Translations under genes and position numbers: made by a program | Notes under the pieces: generated by a model | Seen by the model: the letters and a program-made list of their open reading frames with translations, nothing else | Told to the model about the DNA's origin: nothing | Database searches by the model: none | From: DATBHW01 sp035307385 | GTDB lineage: Bacteria > Chloroflexota > Ktedonobacteria > Ktedonobacterales > DATBGS01 | NCBI GenBank assembly: GCA_035307385.1 | Contig: DATGID010000144.1 | Location: 1-64,000, forward strand | Direction: 5' to 3' | DNA: 64,000 nucleotides | Part shown: one piece after another, positions 42,042 to 50,406 of the stretch | How the letters are laid out: each line of letters starts with the position of its first letter | Numbering within the stretch: position 1 is the first letter of the stretch

Positions 42042-44306
42042 ATGGCAAAGTTCATTGCCCCCGCGCTCTGGGCCGATTGGAAACCCTTTGGCCTGGGCCA
42101 AAAGAAGCCACATCATTTCTGGGAAATCTTCAAGACCGCCTGGCAGAACAAAAATCACCCGCTCTATGCCTGGCGCATCCTCAACAGGGGCTGCTGCGAT
42201 GGCTGCGCCCTGGGGACGACAGGCATGCACGATTGGACGATGGACGGCGTCCATCTCTGCACCATCCGTTTGAACCTGCTGACGCTCAACACCATGGGCG
42301 CGCTGCCCTGGGAACGGCTGGAACACGATCTGGATGGGCTAAGAAAGCTGTCCAGCGCCGAACTACGCAAGCTGGGCCGCCTGCCCTATCCGATGGTGCG
42401 GCGGCGCGGCGAAGCCGGATTCAAGCGCGTTTCCTGGGATGTAGCGCTGGATGTGATCTCCGATAAGCTGCGCGAAACCAGACCCGAGCGTATGGCGTTT
42501 TATCTGACTTCGCGCGGCCTGACCAACGAGACCTATTACGTGGCGCAGAAGGCGGCGCGCTTCCTGGGCACGAACCATGTCGATAACTCGGCGCGTGTTT
42601 GCCATTCGCCCAGTTCGGTGGCGCTCAAGCAGACGGTTGGCGTCGGCGCGTCCTCTGTCTCGTACAAGGATTGGATTGGCTCCGACCTGATGGTCTTTGT
42701 GGGCAGCAACGTTGCCAACAACGAGCCGGTGACGACGAAATACCTCTATTACGCCAGGAAGGCCGGAACACGGCTGGCGATGATCAACCCCTATAAAGAG
42801 CCGGGCATGGTGCGCTATTGGGTGCCCTCCGTGCCAGAAAGCGCGCTGATGGGCACCAAACTGGTGGATGATTTCTATCAGATCAATACCGGCGGCGACA
42901 TCGCCTTCCTCAACGGCACGCTGAAATATCTGATTGAGCAAGGCTGGGTGAACCAGGAGTTCATCGACCAGCACACCACCGGATGGGACGACGTGAAGGC
43001 CGCGCTGGCAAAGCAGGACTGGGAGACATTGGAGCGCTCGAGCGGCTCCAGCCGCGCGGAGATGCAGCGCCTTGCCGAAAGCATGCGCGCGGCGAAGACA
43101 GGCATTTTCGTCTGGAGCATGGGCATCACCCAGCATACCTTTGGCGTGCAGAACGTCAAGGCCATTGTGAATCTGGCACTGTCGCAGGGCTGGCTGGGCA
43201 AGGAGCACTGCGGCGTCGTGCCCATTCGCGGGCACAGCGGCGTGCAGGGCGGCGCGGAAGTCGGCGCGGTGCCCGATCAATTGCCCGGCGGCGCGGCGGT
43301 CAGCAACCCTGAAAGCGTGGAGCGCTTCAGCCAGCTTTGGGGCTTCGATGCGCCGGAGATGCCCGGCATGCGCGCCGCGAGCATGATCGACGCGGCCTAT
43401 GATGGCGACCTGGATGTGCTCTATTGCAGCGGCGGCAACTTCCTGGAGGTGCTGCCCGACCCGGACTATGTGCGCGAGGCATTGGAAAAGCTGTCGTTCC
43501 GCGTGCATCAGGATATCTATCTGACGACGCAGATGCTGCTTGACCCGGCGGATACAGTCGTGCTGCTGCCCGCGCAGACGCGCTATGAGAACCCGGGTGG
43601 CGGCACCGAAACCACCACCGAGCGGCGCATCATCTATTCGCCTGAAGTGCCCGGCCCGCGCGTGGGCGAAGCTCGCTGCGAGTGGCAGATTTTCCAGGAG
43701 GTCGCGGCGCGGGTACATCCGGAGAAGCGCGACAAGATCATCTTCCCCGATGCGCAGGCCATCCGCGATGAAATCTCCAAGGCTGTGCCGACCTACGCGG
43801 GCATCGAAAACCTCCGCAAGCAGGGCGATCAGATGCAGTATGGCGGGCGTTTCCTCTATAAAGATGGGCAGTTCAAAACGCCGGATGGCAAGGGGCATTT
43901 CTCGGCGCTGACGCCGCCCGAACTGAATCTGCCAGCGGGCAAGTTCATCCTTTCGACGCGGCGTGGCAAGCAGTTCAACAGCCTGATCTACGCGAAGAAA
44001 GATACCTCGAATGGGGTGCGCCGCGACGCGATTTTGCTTTCGGCGGAAGATGCCGCCGCGCTGCATCTGGAAGAGGGCGCGCCTGTGCTGGTCAAGAGCG
44101 ACAACGGCCAGAACATGCAATGCCACGTACACATCGCCAACATTCAGCCGCGCAGCGTGCAGGCATACTGGCCCGAGTGCAACGTGCTCGTTCGGCGGCG
44201 CGTCTGCGCTGTGGACTCCGGCGTGCCTGACTACAACGCCATCGTCGAGATCGAGCCGCTTGGCGTTGCCGCGCCGGTCGGCGTCGGAGCGACGGCGGCA
44301 GATTAA
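42042..44306 (+). CDS. Molybdopterin-dependent oxidoreductase, FdhF/YdeP family
   Basis: The 754-residue protein belongs to the formate-dehydrogenase-like molybdopterin family. The N-terminal RGCCDGCALGTTG carries Cys residues suited to an Fe-S cluster, but the spacing is not that of a full [4Fe-4S] FdhF motif. VCHSPSSVALKQTVG lies where the metal ligand is expected, and PIRGHSGVQGG, TTTERRI and a C-terminal dinucleotide-binding domain (TRRGKQFNSLIY) are typical. The substrate is unknown; no electron-transfer subunit, fdhD or moa/moe gene is nearby. GAGGTAA supports the ATG at 42042. Confidence 0.9.
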   Translation: MAKFIAPALWADWKPFGLGQKKPHHFWEIFKTAWQNKNHPLYAWRILNRGCCDGCALGTTGMHDWTMDGVHLCTIRLNLLTLNTMGALPWERLEHDLDGLRKLSSAELRKLGRLPYPMVRRRGEAGFKRVSWDVALDVISDKLRETRPERMAFYLTSRGLTNETYYVAQKAARFLGTNHVDNSARVCHSPSSVALKQTVGVGASSVSYKDWIGSDLMVFVGSNVANNEPVTTKYLYYARKAGTRLAMINPYKEPGMVRYWVPSVPESALMGTKLVDDFYQINTGGDIAFLNGTLKYLIEQGWVNQEFIDQHTTGWDDVKAALAKQDWETLERSSGSSRAEMQRLAESMRAAKTGIFVWSMGITQHTFGVQNVKAIVNLALSQGWLGKEHCGVVPIRGHSGVQGGAEVGAVPDQLPGGAAVSNPESVERFSQLWGFDAPEMPGMRAASMIDAAYDGDLDVLYCSGGNFLEVLPDPDYVREALEKLSFRVHQDIYLTTQMLLDPADTVVLLPAQTRYENPGGGTETTTERRIIYSPEVPGPRVGEARCEWQIFQEVAARVHPEKRDKIIFPDAQAIRDEISKAVPTYAGIENLRKQGDQMQYGGRFLYKDGQFKTPDGKGHFSALTPPELNLPAGKFILSTRRGKQFNSLIYAKKDTSNGVRRDAILLSAEDAAALHLEEGAPVLVKSDNGQNMQCHVHIANIQPRSVQAYWPECNVLVRRRVCAVDSGVPDYNAIVEIEPLGVAAPVGVGATAAD

Positions 44307-44326
44307 GACAAGCTTTCTGCTAAGAT

Positions 44327-44368
44327 GTGATGAGAGAGGCCACCACTGCTGGTGGCCTCTCTCATCAC
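44327..44368. terminator. Bidirectional hairpin between convergent genes
   Basis: Arms 44327-44345 and 44350-44368 form a perfect 19-bp stem with a CTGC loop, lying between the oxidoreductase stop and the convergent DUF433 stop. There is no long T tract on either side. Confidence 0.65.
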
Positions 44369-44375
44369 GTTGCTT

Positions 44376-44708
44376 CTATAACCCATCGTAGGCATCCATC
44401 GCCGGAATATTCCAATCTTCCTCAAAAGACTGAAGGCTGGCGCGTACCTGCCTTGCCTTCTTCTCGGACCATCCAAGGTCGTCGACGCGACGCTCCTCAA
44501 CAAGCGCTTGGGCGTAAGCAATACAAGCCTGCACATCCTCTTTCGTCAGACGAGGATATGCCTCAAAAAGCGTTTGCATGTCCAGGTCTTGCGCCAGCCG
44601 CTTCAGCACCAGTTCAACCGGAATGCGTGTCCCCTTCACCACCGGCTTGCCAGCCAGGATGTTGGGGTCAACGATAATGCGCTCCTGATAAAAAGATTGC
44701 TTTGTCAT
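44376..44708 (-). CDS. DUF433-family protein (antitoxin-like)
   Basis: The 110-residue protein has the DUF433 pattern ERIIVDPNILAGKPVVKGTRIPVELVLKRLAQ. The family includes VapB45-type antitoxins, usually next to a DUF5615 PIN-like toxin; no such partner is present here, so it may be an orphan. GAGGTG is 8 nt before the ATG. Confidence 0.88.
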   Translation of the reverse strand: MTKQSFYQERIIVDPNILAGKPVVKGTRIPVELVLKRLAQDLDMQTLFEAYPRLTKEDVQACIAYAQALVEERRVDDLGWSEKKARQVRASLQSFEEDWNIPAMDAYDGL

Positions 44709-44775
44709 GAGTTCGGCACCTCGGTTCTTCCTTCATGTGGCTAACTCAGTGTACCACCCTCCTCAAGCCAGATCC

Positions 44776-45021
44776 TTACGCCGTCTTGAGGGTTGAAGCA
44801 TTCTCTATCCATATGATCTCTTCATTCCACGCGATAGCCAGCCGCCCTGCATGCCCCAGAAACACAGCTTCTCCGTAATCCGATTCCCCTTCAATATCGA
44901 ACGTATGTGTTGTAACACGCTCCCCATCTTCCCACGCCTGCTGAGCGATGAGCCGCAGCGCGTCATCGCCTACATCGCTGATACCTGTCAGGTTTGTATA
45001 AATCTGAAATTCCCTCGCCAC
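44776..45021 (-). CDS. Small protein of unknown function
   Basis: This 81-residue acidic protein has a mixed alpha/beta pattern (DALRLIAQQAWEDGERVTTHTF, LAIAWNEEIIWIE). I do not recognise a family. The GTG at 45021 has a strong AAAAGGAGAAG 7 nt upstream, which makes it a real gene. It lies between DUF554 and DUF433 genes on the same strand, with gaps of 45 and 67 nt. Confidence 0.7.
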   Translation of the reverse strand: MAREFQIYTNLTGISDVGDDALRLIAQQAWEDGERVTTHTFDIEGESDYGEAVFLGHAGRLAIAWNEEIIWIENASTLKTA

Positions 45022-45066
45022 GGAGTTCTTCTCCTTTTAACTGCATCGGAGATTTGGGAGTTGGTA

Positions 45067-45816
45067 TTATTTCCCCCCTAAGCCAAAGTCCAGCGGGATG
45101 CCGAAGATATTCAGCAGCGCCACGATCAGCGGCGCGATAATCAGCGCGGGCAGCATGTTGGCAATCTTGATATGCTTGAGGTCGAGGATATTGAAAGCCA
45201 GGCCGATCAGGATGACGCCGCCCACAGCGGCCAGTTCGATCACGCGCGGCTGCGCGGCGATGCTCAGATTTGGATTCGAGACGAGCAGCGGCTTGACCAA
45301 CCCCGCCAGCAGCGAAATGCTCCCCTGGATGATGAGCAGCGTGCCCGCCGCAAAGAGGGTGCCCAGGCCAAAGGTGCTGGCGAAAATGATCGCGGAAAAG
45401 CCATCCAGCACGGCCTTGATGGCGAGCAGGCTGAAATCGCCGGACAGGCCATCGTTGATGGACCCCAGGATGGTCAGCGGCCCCACGCAGAATTGCAGGC
45501 TGGCAAGCACAAAAGCCAGGGTAAAGTTGCCCTGGCTGCCGGGACGCTCGAAGCGCTTCTTCAGCCAGTCGCCCAGATGATTGATGCCCCGGTCAATGTC
45601 GATCAATTCTCCAATGATGGAGCCAAGCACCAGCGCCAGCAGCGGGATGAGCGCGTTTTCGGTCTTGATCGCGGCGGCCACACCCAGCGAGATGGTAATC
45701 AGACCGATGCCGGAAATCACAATGGTTTTCATCCGCTCCGGGAAGTGCCTGCCCAGCAGCAGCCCCAGCGTGCCCCCCACGATGACCGCTGCAAAGTTGA
45801 TAAGCGTCCCGATCAT
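45067..45816 (-). CDS. DUF554 membrane protein
   Basis: The 249-residue protein fits DUF554 (YdfK-like): MIGTLINFAAVIVGGTLGLLLGRHFPERM, GALVLGSIIGELIDI-like loop, and FCVGPLTILGSINDGLSGD. It has about seven membrane helices; function is not established. GGAGGAAA precedes the ATG at 45816, preferred over an upstream in-frame codon at 45891. Confidence 0.9.
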   Translation of the reverse strand: MIGTLINFAAVIVGGTLGLLLGRHFPERMKTIVISGIGLITISLGVAAAIKTENALIPLLALVLGSIIGELIDIDRGINHLGDWLKKRFERPGSQGNFTLAFVLASLQFCVGPLTILGSINDGLSGDFSLLAIKAVLDGFSAIIFASTFGLGTLFAAGTLLIIQGSISLLAGLVKPLLVSNPNLSIAAQPRVIELAAVGGVILIGLAFNILDLKHIKIANMLPALIIAPLIVALLNIFGIPLDFGLGGK

Positions 45817-46007
45817 AGACACATTTCCTCCAACCAGACTGCTCTGCCGGGGAGCGTGCTCGCTGCTCTGTGGCAGAGTTTGCCTCCCCATTATAAATGC
45901 CGTTGGAAGAGGCTGGCTGGCCTCTTGACGCCCGGATGAGATATACTTTGCAGGGAGAGCCGCGCGGCGTTGGGATGGTCGCGGCGGCCAATCCGGGAGG
46001 CGCTGTC

Positions 46008-46700
46008 ATGTCGCAACCATCCTCCACGCCTGAGCTTTCGCTGGCACATCTGGTGCAGCCAGCCAGCGCCCGCAGCGAAGGCAAGCCACCGCTGCTCATT
46101 CAACTGCATGGCATCGGCAGTAACGAGCGTGATCTCTTTGCCTTTGCCCCGCTGCTGGACCCGCGCTTCCTGGTTCTCAGCGTGCGCGCTCCACAGGTCG
46201 TGGGGCCAGATAACTTCGCCTGGTTCGAAGTGCAGTTTTTGGAGCAGGGATACATCATCAATGCTGAGCAGTTGCGCTCCAGTTTTGAGGAGTTGGTGCG
46301 CTTCATCGGCGCGGCCACCGCAGCGTATGAGGCCGACCCGCAGCGCGTCTATCTGATCGGCTTTAGTCAGGGCGCGAGCATGAGCCTGGCTGTTTCCCTG
46401 GCCCATCCCGAACTGGTGGCCGGGGCGTGCATCATGAGCGGGCGGCTGATGCCGGAAGTCGTTCCCTGGTTCGCGCCCAAAGAACAGGTGCAGGGGCTGC
46501 CGCTGTTGGTCACGCATGGCACGGAAGATGTGGTCATCCCCATTCGGTATGCCCGGCAAGCCCGCCAGGCGCTGGAAGACCTGCCAGTCTCCCTGACCTA
46601 TCATGAGTATCGGATGGGGCACGAGGTGTCGCCATCCAATCTGGAAGATGTGCGGACCTGGCTCACGGCGCGCCTGGATGGTCCACGCCGCGTTGAGTAG
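46008..46700 (+). CDS. Phospholipase/carboxylesterase-type alpha/beta hydrolase
   Basis: The 230-residue enzyme has LIQLHGIGSNERDLFAFAPLL, the nucleophile GFSQGASMSL, the acid in HGTEDVVIPI and the His in MGHEVS. It belongs to the acyl-protein thioesterase/carboxylesterase family. GGGAGG 8 nt upstream supports the ATG at 46008. It starts a co-directional cluster with the MBL and pgl genes (gaps of 37 and 22 nt). Confidence 0.9.
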   Translation: MSQPSSTPELSLAHLVQPASARSEGKPPLLIQLHGIGSNERDLFAFAPLLDPRFLVLSVRAPQVVGPDNFAWFEVQFLEQGYIINAEQLRSSFEELVRFIGAATAAYEADPQRVYLIGFSQGASMSLAVSLAHPELVAGACIMSGRLMPEVVPWFAPKEQVQGLPLLVTHGTEDVVIPIRYARQARQALEDLPVSLTYHEYRMGHEVSPSNLEDVRTWLTARLDGPRRVE

Positions 46701-46737
46701 CTGGATCGCGTTGGAAAGAAAGAGGCGGAAAACCGTT

Positions 46738-47328
46738 ATGGCGAATGAAGCTGAACTGCCATCGGCGTCGCTGGCAGAAGTGCATATTCTGTTTGAAGGC
46801 TACGTTGGCGAGCGTGTCGCCTCGACCATCGCGTTTGTGCGCGAGGGCGACGTGCGCGTGATTATCGACCCCGGCATGGCCCCTTCACGCGCGGCCCTGC
46901 TGGAGCCGCTGGCGGCGCTGGGCGTGACGCCGGAATCGATCACCGACGTGATTTTTTCGCATCATCACCCCGATCACACGCTGAACGCGGCGCTCTTTCC
47001 CAACGCGCGCTTTCACGACTTCCAGGCGATCTATCAAAATGACATCTGGCAGAGCCGCAAGGCCGAGGGCTATCTGCTTTCGCCCTCGATTCGTTTGATT
47101 TACACGCCCGGCCACACGCCGCAGGACATCACTACCCTGGTGGGCACGAGCGCGGGCGTCTTCGCCTTTACCCATCTCTGGTGGCACGCGGGCGGCCCGG
47201 CCAAAGACCCCTACGCGCCTGACCCCGCCATCCTGGCGGCCAGCCGCGAGCGCGTGCTGCAACTGGCAACCACGATTGTTCCTGGGCATGGCAGCCCATT
47301 TGCGCCTGGCCCCGAGACTCCTCGCTGA
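46738..47328 (+). CDS. Metallo-beta-lactamase-fold hydrolase
   Basis: The 196-residue protein has the zinc motif SHHHPDH, the later His in TPGHTPQD and VPGHGSPF, and a C-terminal Asp/His arrangement of MBL hydrolases. It is short, like MBLAC1-type or quorum-lactonase-like members; the substrate is unknown. It is in an operon with the esterase upstream and pgl downstream. Confidence 0.9.
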   Translation: MANEAELPSASLAEVHILFEGYVGERVASTIAFVREGDVRVIIDPGMAPSRAALLEPLAALGVTPESITDVIFSHHHPDHTLNAALFPNARFHDFQAIYQNDIWQSRKAEGYLLSPSIRLIYTPGHTPQDITTLVGTSAGVFAFTHLWWHAGGPAKDPYAPDPAILAASRERVLQLATTIVPGHGSPFAPGPETPR

Positions 47329-47350
47329 AGGATAGAAAGGCAGAAGCTTC

Positions 47351-48115
47351 ATGCACGACCGCCATATCGAAACGGCTGATAGTCTGGAGACGCTGGCCCA
47401 GCGCGCGGCGCGGCGCTTTTACGAGGCGGCGGAGCGCGCCCTTGCCGACCCGCAGCGTGGACGCTTTTTGGTGGCGCTTTCGGGTGGGTCCACGCCGCGC
47501 GCCTTGCATCAAGCGCTGGTAGCCCATTACCGCGAACTGATTCCCTGGGAACGGGTGCAGGTCTTCTGGAGCGACGAACGCTGTGTGCCCCCCGATGACA
47601 AGGAGAGCAACTATCGCATGGCGCGCGAAACGCTGCTGGAGCTTGTTCCGCTGCCCGCCGAAAATATTCACCGCATGCCCGGCGAGCGCACCGACTACGA
47701 TGCCGCTGCCGCCGATTACGAGGCAGAGCTACGCCAGGTCTTTGGCCTGCCGCCCGATGTGCTGCTGCGCTTCGATCTGATCTTGCTGGGTATGGGGCCG
47801 GATGGACATACGGCTTCGCTCTTCCCCGGCACGCCCGCGCTGCACGAAACGGGCAAACTGGTGGCCGCCAACTGGGTGCCCCAGCAAAACATGGAGCGCC
47901 TGACCTTCACCTATCCGCTCATCAACAATGCGCGCCAGGTGATGTTTCTGGCGGCGGGCGCGGAAAAGGCCGAGGCGCTGCGCGATGTGCTCAGCGGCCA
48001 GGCCACCATCGAAGAGCGGCCTGCCGTGGGCGTGCGCCCGGCAGAGGGCGAGGTCATCTGGATGGTGGATCGCGAAGCCATGCGCCTGGTGGACGAGGAC
48101 GGCGGAATCGATTGA
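47351..48115 (+). CDS. pgl: 6-phosphogluconolactonase
   Basis: The 254-residue protein matches DevB-type 6-phosphogluconolactonases: FLVALSGGSTPRALHQAL, FWSDERCVPPDDKESNYRM and LLGMGPDGHTASLFPG. It hydrolyses 6-phosphogluconolactone in the oxidative pentose phosphate pathway. No zwf or gnd gene is linked here. It ends the three-gene operon. Confidence 0.96.
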   Translation: MHDRHIETADSLETLAQRAARRFYEAAERALADPQRGRFLVALSGGSTPRALHQALVAHYRELIPWERVQVFWSDERCVPPDDKESNYRMARETLLELVPLPAENIHRMPGERTDYDAAAADYEAELRQVFGLPPDVLLRFDLILLGMGPDGHTASLFPGTPALHETGKLVAANWVPQQNMERLTFTYPLINNARQVMFLAAGAEKAEALRDVLSGQATIEERPAVGVRPAEGEVIWMVDREAMRLVDEDGGID

Positions 48116-48212
48116 GGAGTGCGCCATAGGTGCAGCTCTCAAAGTGTGTTCTGATCTGGTGCCGTATCAAGCGAGCGATAATGAATGGATTTGGAAGGGA
48201 AGTGTTGCTTTG

Positions 48213-48656
48213 CTACCCTCCGTTTTGAGCTTTCAAAGTCGCAAAGGAGACCCCCGCTGACGGGCTGGGGTCACTGCTCTCCATTCCTGTATCGCTTTGG
48301 CATGCAAAAGGTAGTGGCTCATGACTGAACTCAGTTTCTGGCAGTCGCAGGCTCACCAGCCTGCTCTTCACCATGCCCCCAGGCTCGTCCCGCCAGCGTG
48401 AGTAGTCGTCTGACAGGCAAACGGCACAGGGTCGATAGCCAGCGGCTCGCGCGGTCTGTGCGTTGAGAAAGAAGACGCGATGGGTGACATAGCCTCCTCG
48501 CGCAATGGCGCGCAGCGCGGAGGGGCAATTGAGACGGCCATAGATGCGGCTGCGGCGGTGACCACCCAGCGTCCCCGGCACCGCGCTCGTGTATAATTTC
48601 CCATCGGGGCCAACTAATTTCCAGTTCTTACACGTATCCCTTTTTTCTGTTTTCAT
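48213..48656 (-). CDS. Stand-alone Ada-type metal-binding domain protein
   Basis: The 147-residue protein has a small Ada zinc-binding-like module (about 20-85): GTLGGHRRSRIYGRLNCPSA and VFFLNAQTARAAGYRPCAVC. In Ada four Cys bind zinc; here only three aligned Cys are visible. The C-terminal 55 residues after RWRDEP are not part of the family and may be a read-through extension. AGGAAAG precedes the ATG at 48656. No methyltransferase or AraC domain is attached, so a repair role is not supported. Confidence 0.75.
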   Translation of the reverse strand: MKTEKRDTCKNWKLVGPDGKLYTSAVPGTLGGHRRSRIYGRLNCPSALRAIARGGYVTHRVFFLNAQTARAAGYRPCAVCLSDDYSRWRDEPGGMVKSRLVSLRLPETEFSHEPLPFACQSDTGMESSDPSPSAGVSFATLKAQNGG

Positions 48657-48727
48657 AGGCTGCTTTCCTGCTCTTGGTCGAAGCGCCTTTCGTCTAAACA
48701 GGGAACAGTGTTGTGTTGTCAGTGAAG

Positions 48728-49027
48728 TCACGACGATTTTTGCGTTTCCGCTGGTGTGACGGGTGCCGAGGTCAAGAGGATGGCACCACACAAGGGGCAC
48801 AGCGGCGCTCTGGCGGCCACGCGCCACCCTACTTCCCCAGGGGCCAGCCCAATCCTCCAGAGATCGCGTTGCCCGGTGTCACGCTGGACATACCAGTACC
48901 GCTGTTGGCAACGAGCTGTAAAGCAGAGACAACGTTCCCAGGAAGCCCCCCTGATCTCCGCCGCTCCTGGTGGTATGGATAGCTGCGCTTCCTCTTTCAT
49001 CGATTCTTCTTGCTCTTGAGAGGACAT
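48728..49027 (-). CDS. Small putative zinc-ribbon protein
   Basis: This 99-residue protein has an acidic N-terminus and a Cys-rich core (RCLCFTARC, then PLCPLCGAIL) that can form a zinc ribbon. The family is not recognised. GGAAGGGAG precedes the ATG at 49027. It lies upstream of the Ada-like gene on the same strand, 71 nt away. Confidence 0.6.
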   Translation of the reverse strand: MSSQEQEESMKEEAQLSIPPGAAEIRGASWERCLCFTARCQQRYWYVQRDTGQRDLWRIGLAPGEVGWRVAARAPLCPLCGAILLTSAPVTPAETQKSS

Positions 49028-49369
49028 ATCTCCCTTCCTTTCCCTACGGCATATGCTTGTTCGCATGTGGGCCATTGCGATAGACCCGATGGGCGGCAAG
49101 ATATGCTGGTCGAGCGTAGAGGGTAGACCATGCTTCCAAGCGAGTTGCTCTCGCTGCTCTGCTCAACCTGCCGGGAATGGGCTTCGTGTGTCACCTGGCA
49201 AACCGTTCAGAGCGGTAGGAGCGGTCTCTCCTCATATATGCTTTCCTAGAGAGATGATAGGCTGAAGAGGGGAGCAAAATCACTCTGATTCTGGCCTTCA
49301 AAGTGGTGTTGTGGAGCTAAGAAAGGGTGCGAAAAGCCTCCTGCTCATCTATGATTGAGCAGCGCGGAC
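49028..49369. other. Intergenic region without a recognised feature
   Basis: No convincing ORF, repeat or structured RNA is visible in this stretch between the divergent zinc-ribbon gene and the LysE promoter. Confidence 0.4.
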
Positions 49370-49398
49370 TTGATTGTGCATCCCTTGTATGCTATAGT
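49370..49398 (+). promoter_or_regulatory. Promoter of the LysE leader transcript
   Basis: TTGATT (49370-49375), 17 nt, TATAGT (49393-49398). Predicted start near 49405 gives a 212-nt leader containing the leader peptide and attenuator. Confidence 0.65.
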
Positions 49399-49442
49399 AG
49401 CGCCAACGCAGAAACATGCGAGCAGCACAGAAGGTTCTACCG

Positions 49443-49514
49443 ATGATATGTATTGCAGCGTTCTCTAAGATCGGTTCTCTGAACCAGCAGCAGCCAGACT
49501 GGAGGTCTGGATAG
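49443..49514 (+). CDS. Candidate leader peptide of the LysE attenuator
   Basis: This 23-codon frame starts with ATG at 49443, with AGAAGG about 9 nt upstream, and ends with TAG at 49512. It contains three consecutive CAG (Gln) codons at 49485-49493, then Pro-Asp-Trp-Arg. The stop lies just after attenuator segment 2. Codons and RNA arms overlap as in known amino-acid attenuators; what stalls the ribosome is unknown. Confidence 0.55.
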   Translation: MICIAAFSKIGSLNQQQPDWRSG

Positions 49515-49580
49515 CTGCGCGTGTCCTTCAGAACGTTGCCAACGCCCGCCAGACCGAATGAGGTCTGGCGGGCGTTTTTT
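49455..49580 (+). terminator. Transcription attenuator with competing terminator and antiterminator
   Basis: The terminator has a perfect 14-bp stem (49542-49555 / 49562-49575, loop GAATGA) and six T. Segments 1 to 4 are CCAGAC (49494-49499), GGTCTGG (49504-49510), CCAGACC (49549-49555) and GGTCTGG (49562-49568), so 1:2, 2:3 and 3:4 pairings compete. A 10-bp stem (49455-49464 with 49530-49539) and hairpin GGTTC-TCT-GAACC (49473-49485) also close a three-way junction, so a ligand-binding RNA is the alternative. Confidence 0.75.
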
Positions 49581-49616
49581 GTCTGCGCCTGGCATGCCAG
49601 GCAGAAGGAAGAGGTA

Positions 49617-50234
49617 ATGGTGCTTTTCTGGCTGAGAGGTCTCCTGATTGGCTTTTCGATTGCCGCGCCGGTGGGGCCAATCGGGGTGTTGTGCATCCGG
49701 CGCACGCTGGCCGATGGCCGCGCGAGTGGGCTGGTTTCCGGCCTGGGCGCGGCGACGGCAGACGCCTGCTATGGCGCGGTGGCTGGCTTTGGGCTGACGT
49801 TCATTTCCGGCGTGCTGATCGATCAGCGCGTCTGGCTGCGCCTCATCGGCGGGGCGTTTCTGTGCTATCTGGGCATCAAAACGTTTCTGGCGCGTCCGGC
49901 TGAGCAGGCGGCATCGGCTAAAAGCGCCAGCCTGGGCGGAGCCTATGCCTCCACGCTCTTCCTGACGCTGACCAATCCCACCACCATTTTCTCGTTCGCG
50001 GCCATCTTTGCCGGGCTGGGCGTTGCCAGCGCGGGCGGCGGCTATCTGGCGGCTGGGCTGCTGGTGCTGGGCGTCTTCCTGGGTTCGGCGTTCTGGTGGT
50101 TCATCTTGAGCGGCGCGGTCAGCATCTTTCGGGCGAAGTTTGGCGCGCGCCAGATGCAGTGGGTCAATCGCGTCTCGGGTGTCGTCATTCTGGCGTTTGG
50201 TGTGCTGGCGTTCGTCAGCCTGCTGGGTGGCTAA
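49617..50234 (+). CDS. LysE/RhtB-family amino acid exporter
   Basis: The 205-residue protein has six membrane helices and the family start LLIGFSIAAPVGPIGVLCIRRTLADGRASG, then FLTLTNPTTIFSFAAIFAGLG. It exports an amino acid or related metabolite. AAGGA is about 7 nt before the ATG at 49617. Expression should depend on antitermination in the leader, which fits an exporter induced when its substrate or a translation signal changes. Confidence 0.93.
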   Translation: MVLFWLRGLLIGFSIAAPVGPIGVLCIRRTLADGRASGLVSGLGAATADACYGAVAGFGLTFISGVLIDQRVWLRLIGGAFLCYLGIKTFLARPAEQAASAKSASLGGAYASTLFLTLTNPTTIFSFAAIFAGLGVASAGGGYLAAGLLVLGVFLGSAFWWFILSGAVSIFRAKFGARQMQWVNRVSGVVILAFGVLAFVSLLGG

Positions 50235-50406
50235 GTTCCCCTCGGATGTTTGTTATCTGGCTCACAACAAATGTGTGAGCCAGTTCACATCCCCCTGGTT
50301 GATCTTATGGTTTACTTGTCTTGGAAACTCATCTGTTCCAGGCTTCGGAAATTTATTCATTGAAGGAGTTTAAAGAAATAGCAGCGCTGCACCAGGGAGG
50401 TGGCAT

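Noticed and set aside
42363..44132. 589-codon minus-strand frame
   Set aside because: Antisense to the clear molybdopterin oxidoreductase gene.
49231..49250. 14-nt match (TATATGCTTTCCTA) with 4358-4371
   Set aside because: Too short, no shared context and no symmetry; probably chance.
49405..49616. T-box element before lysE
   Set aside because: The conserved T-box antiterminator sequence (GGTGG-containing) is missing; a leader-peptide attenuator fits better.
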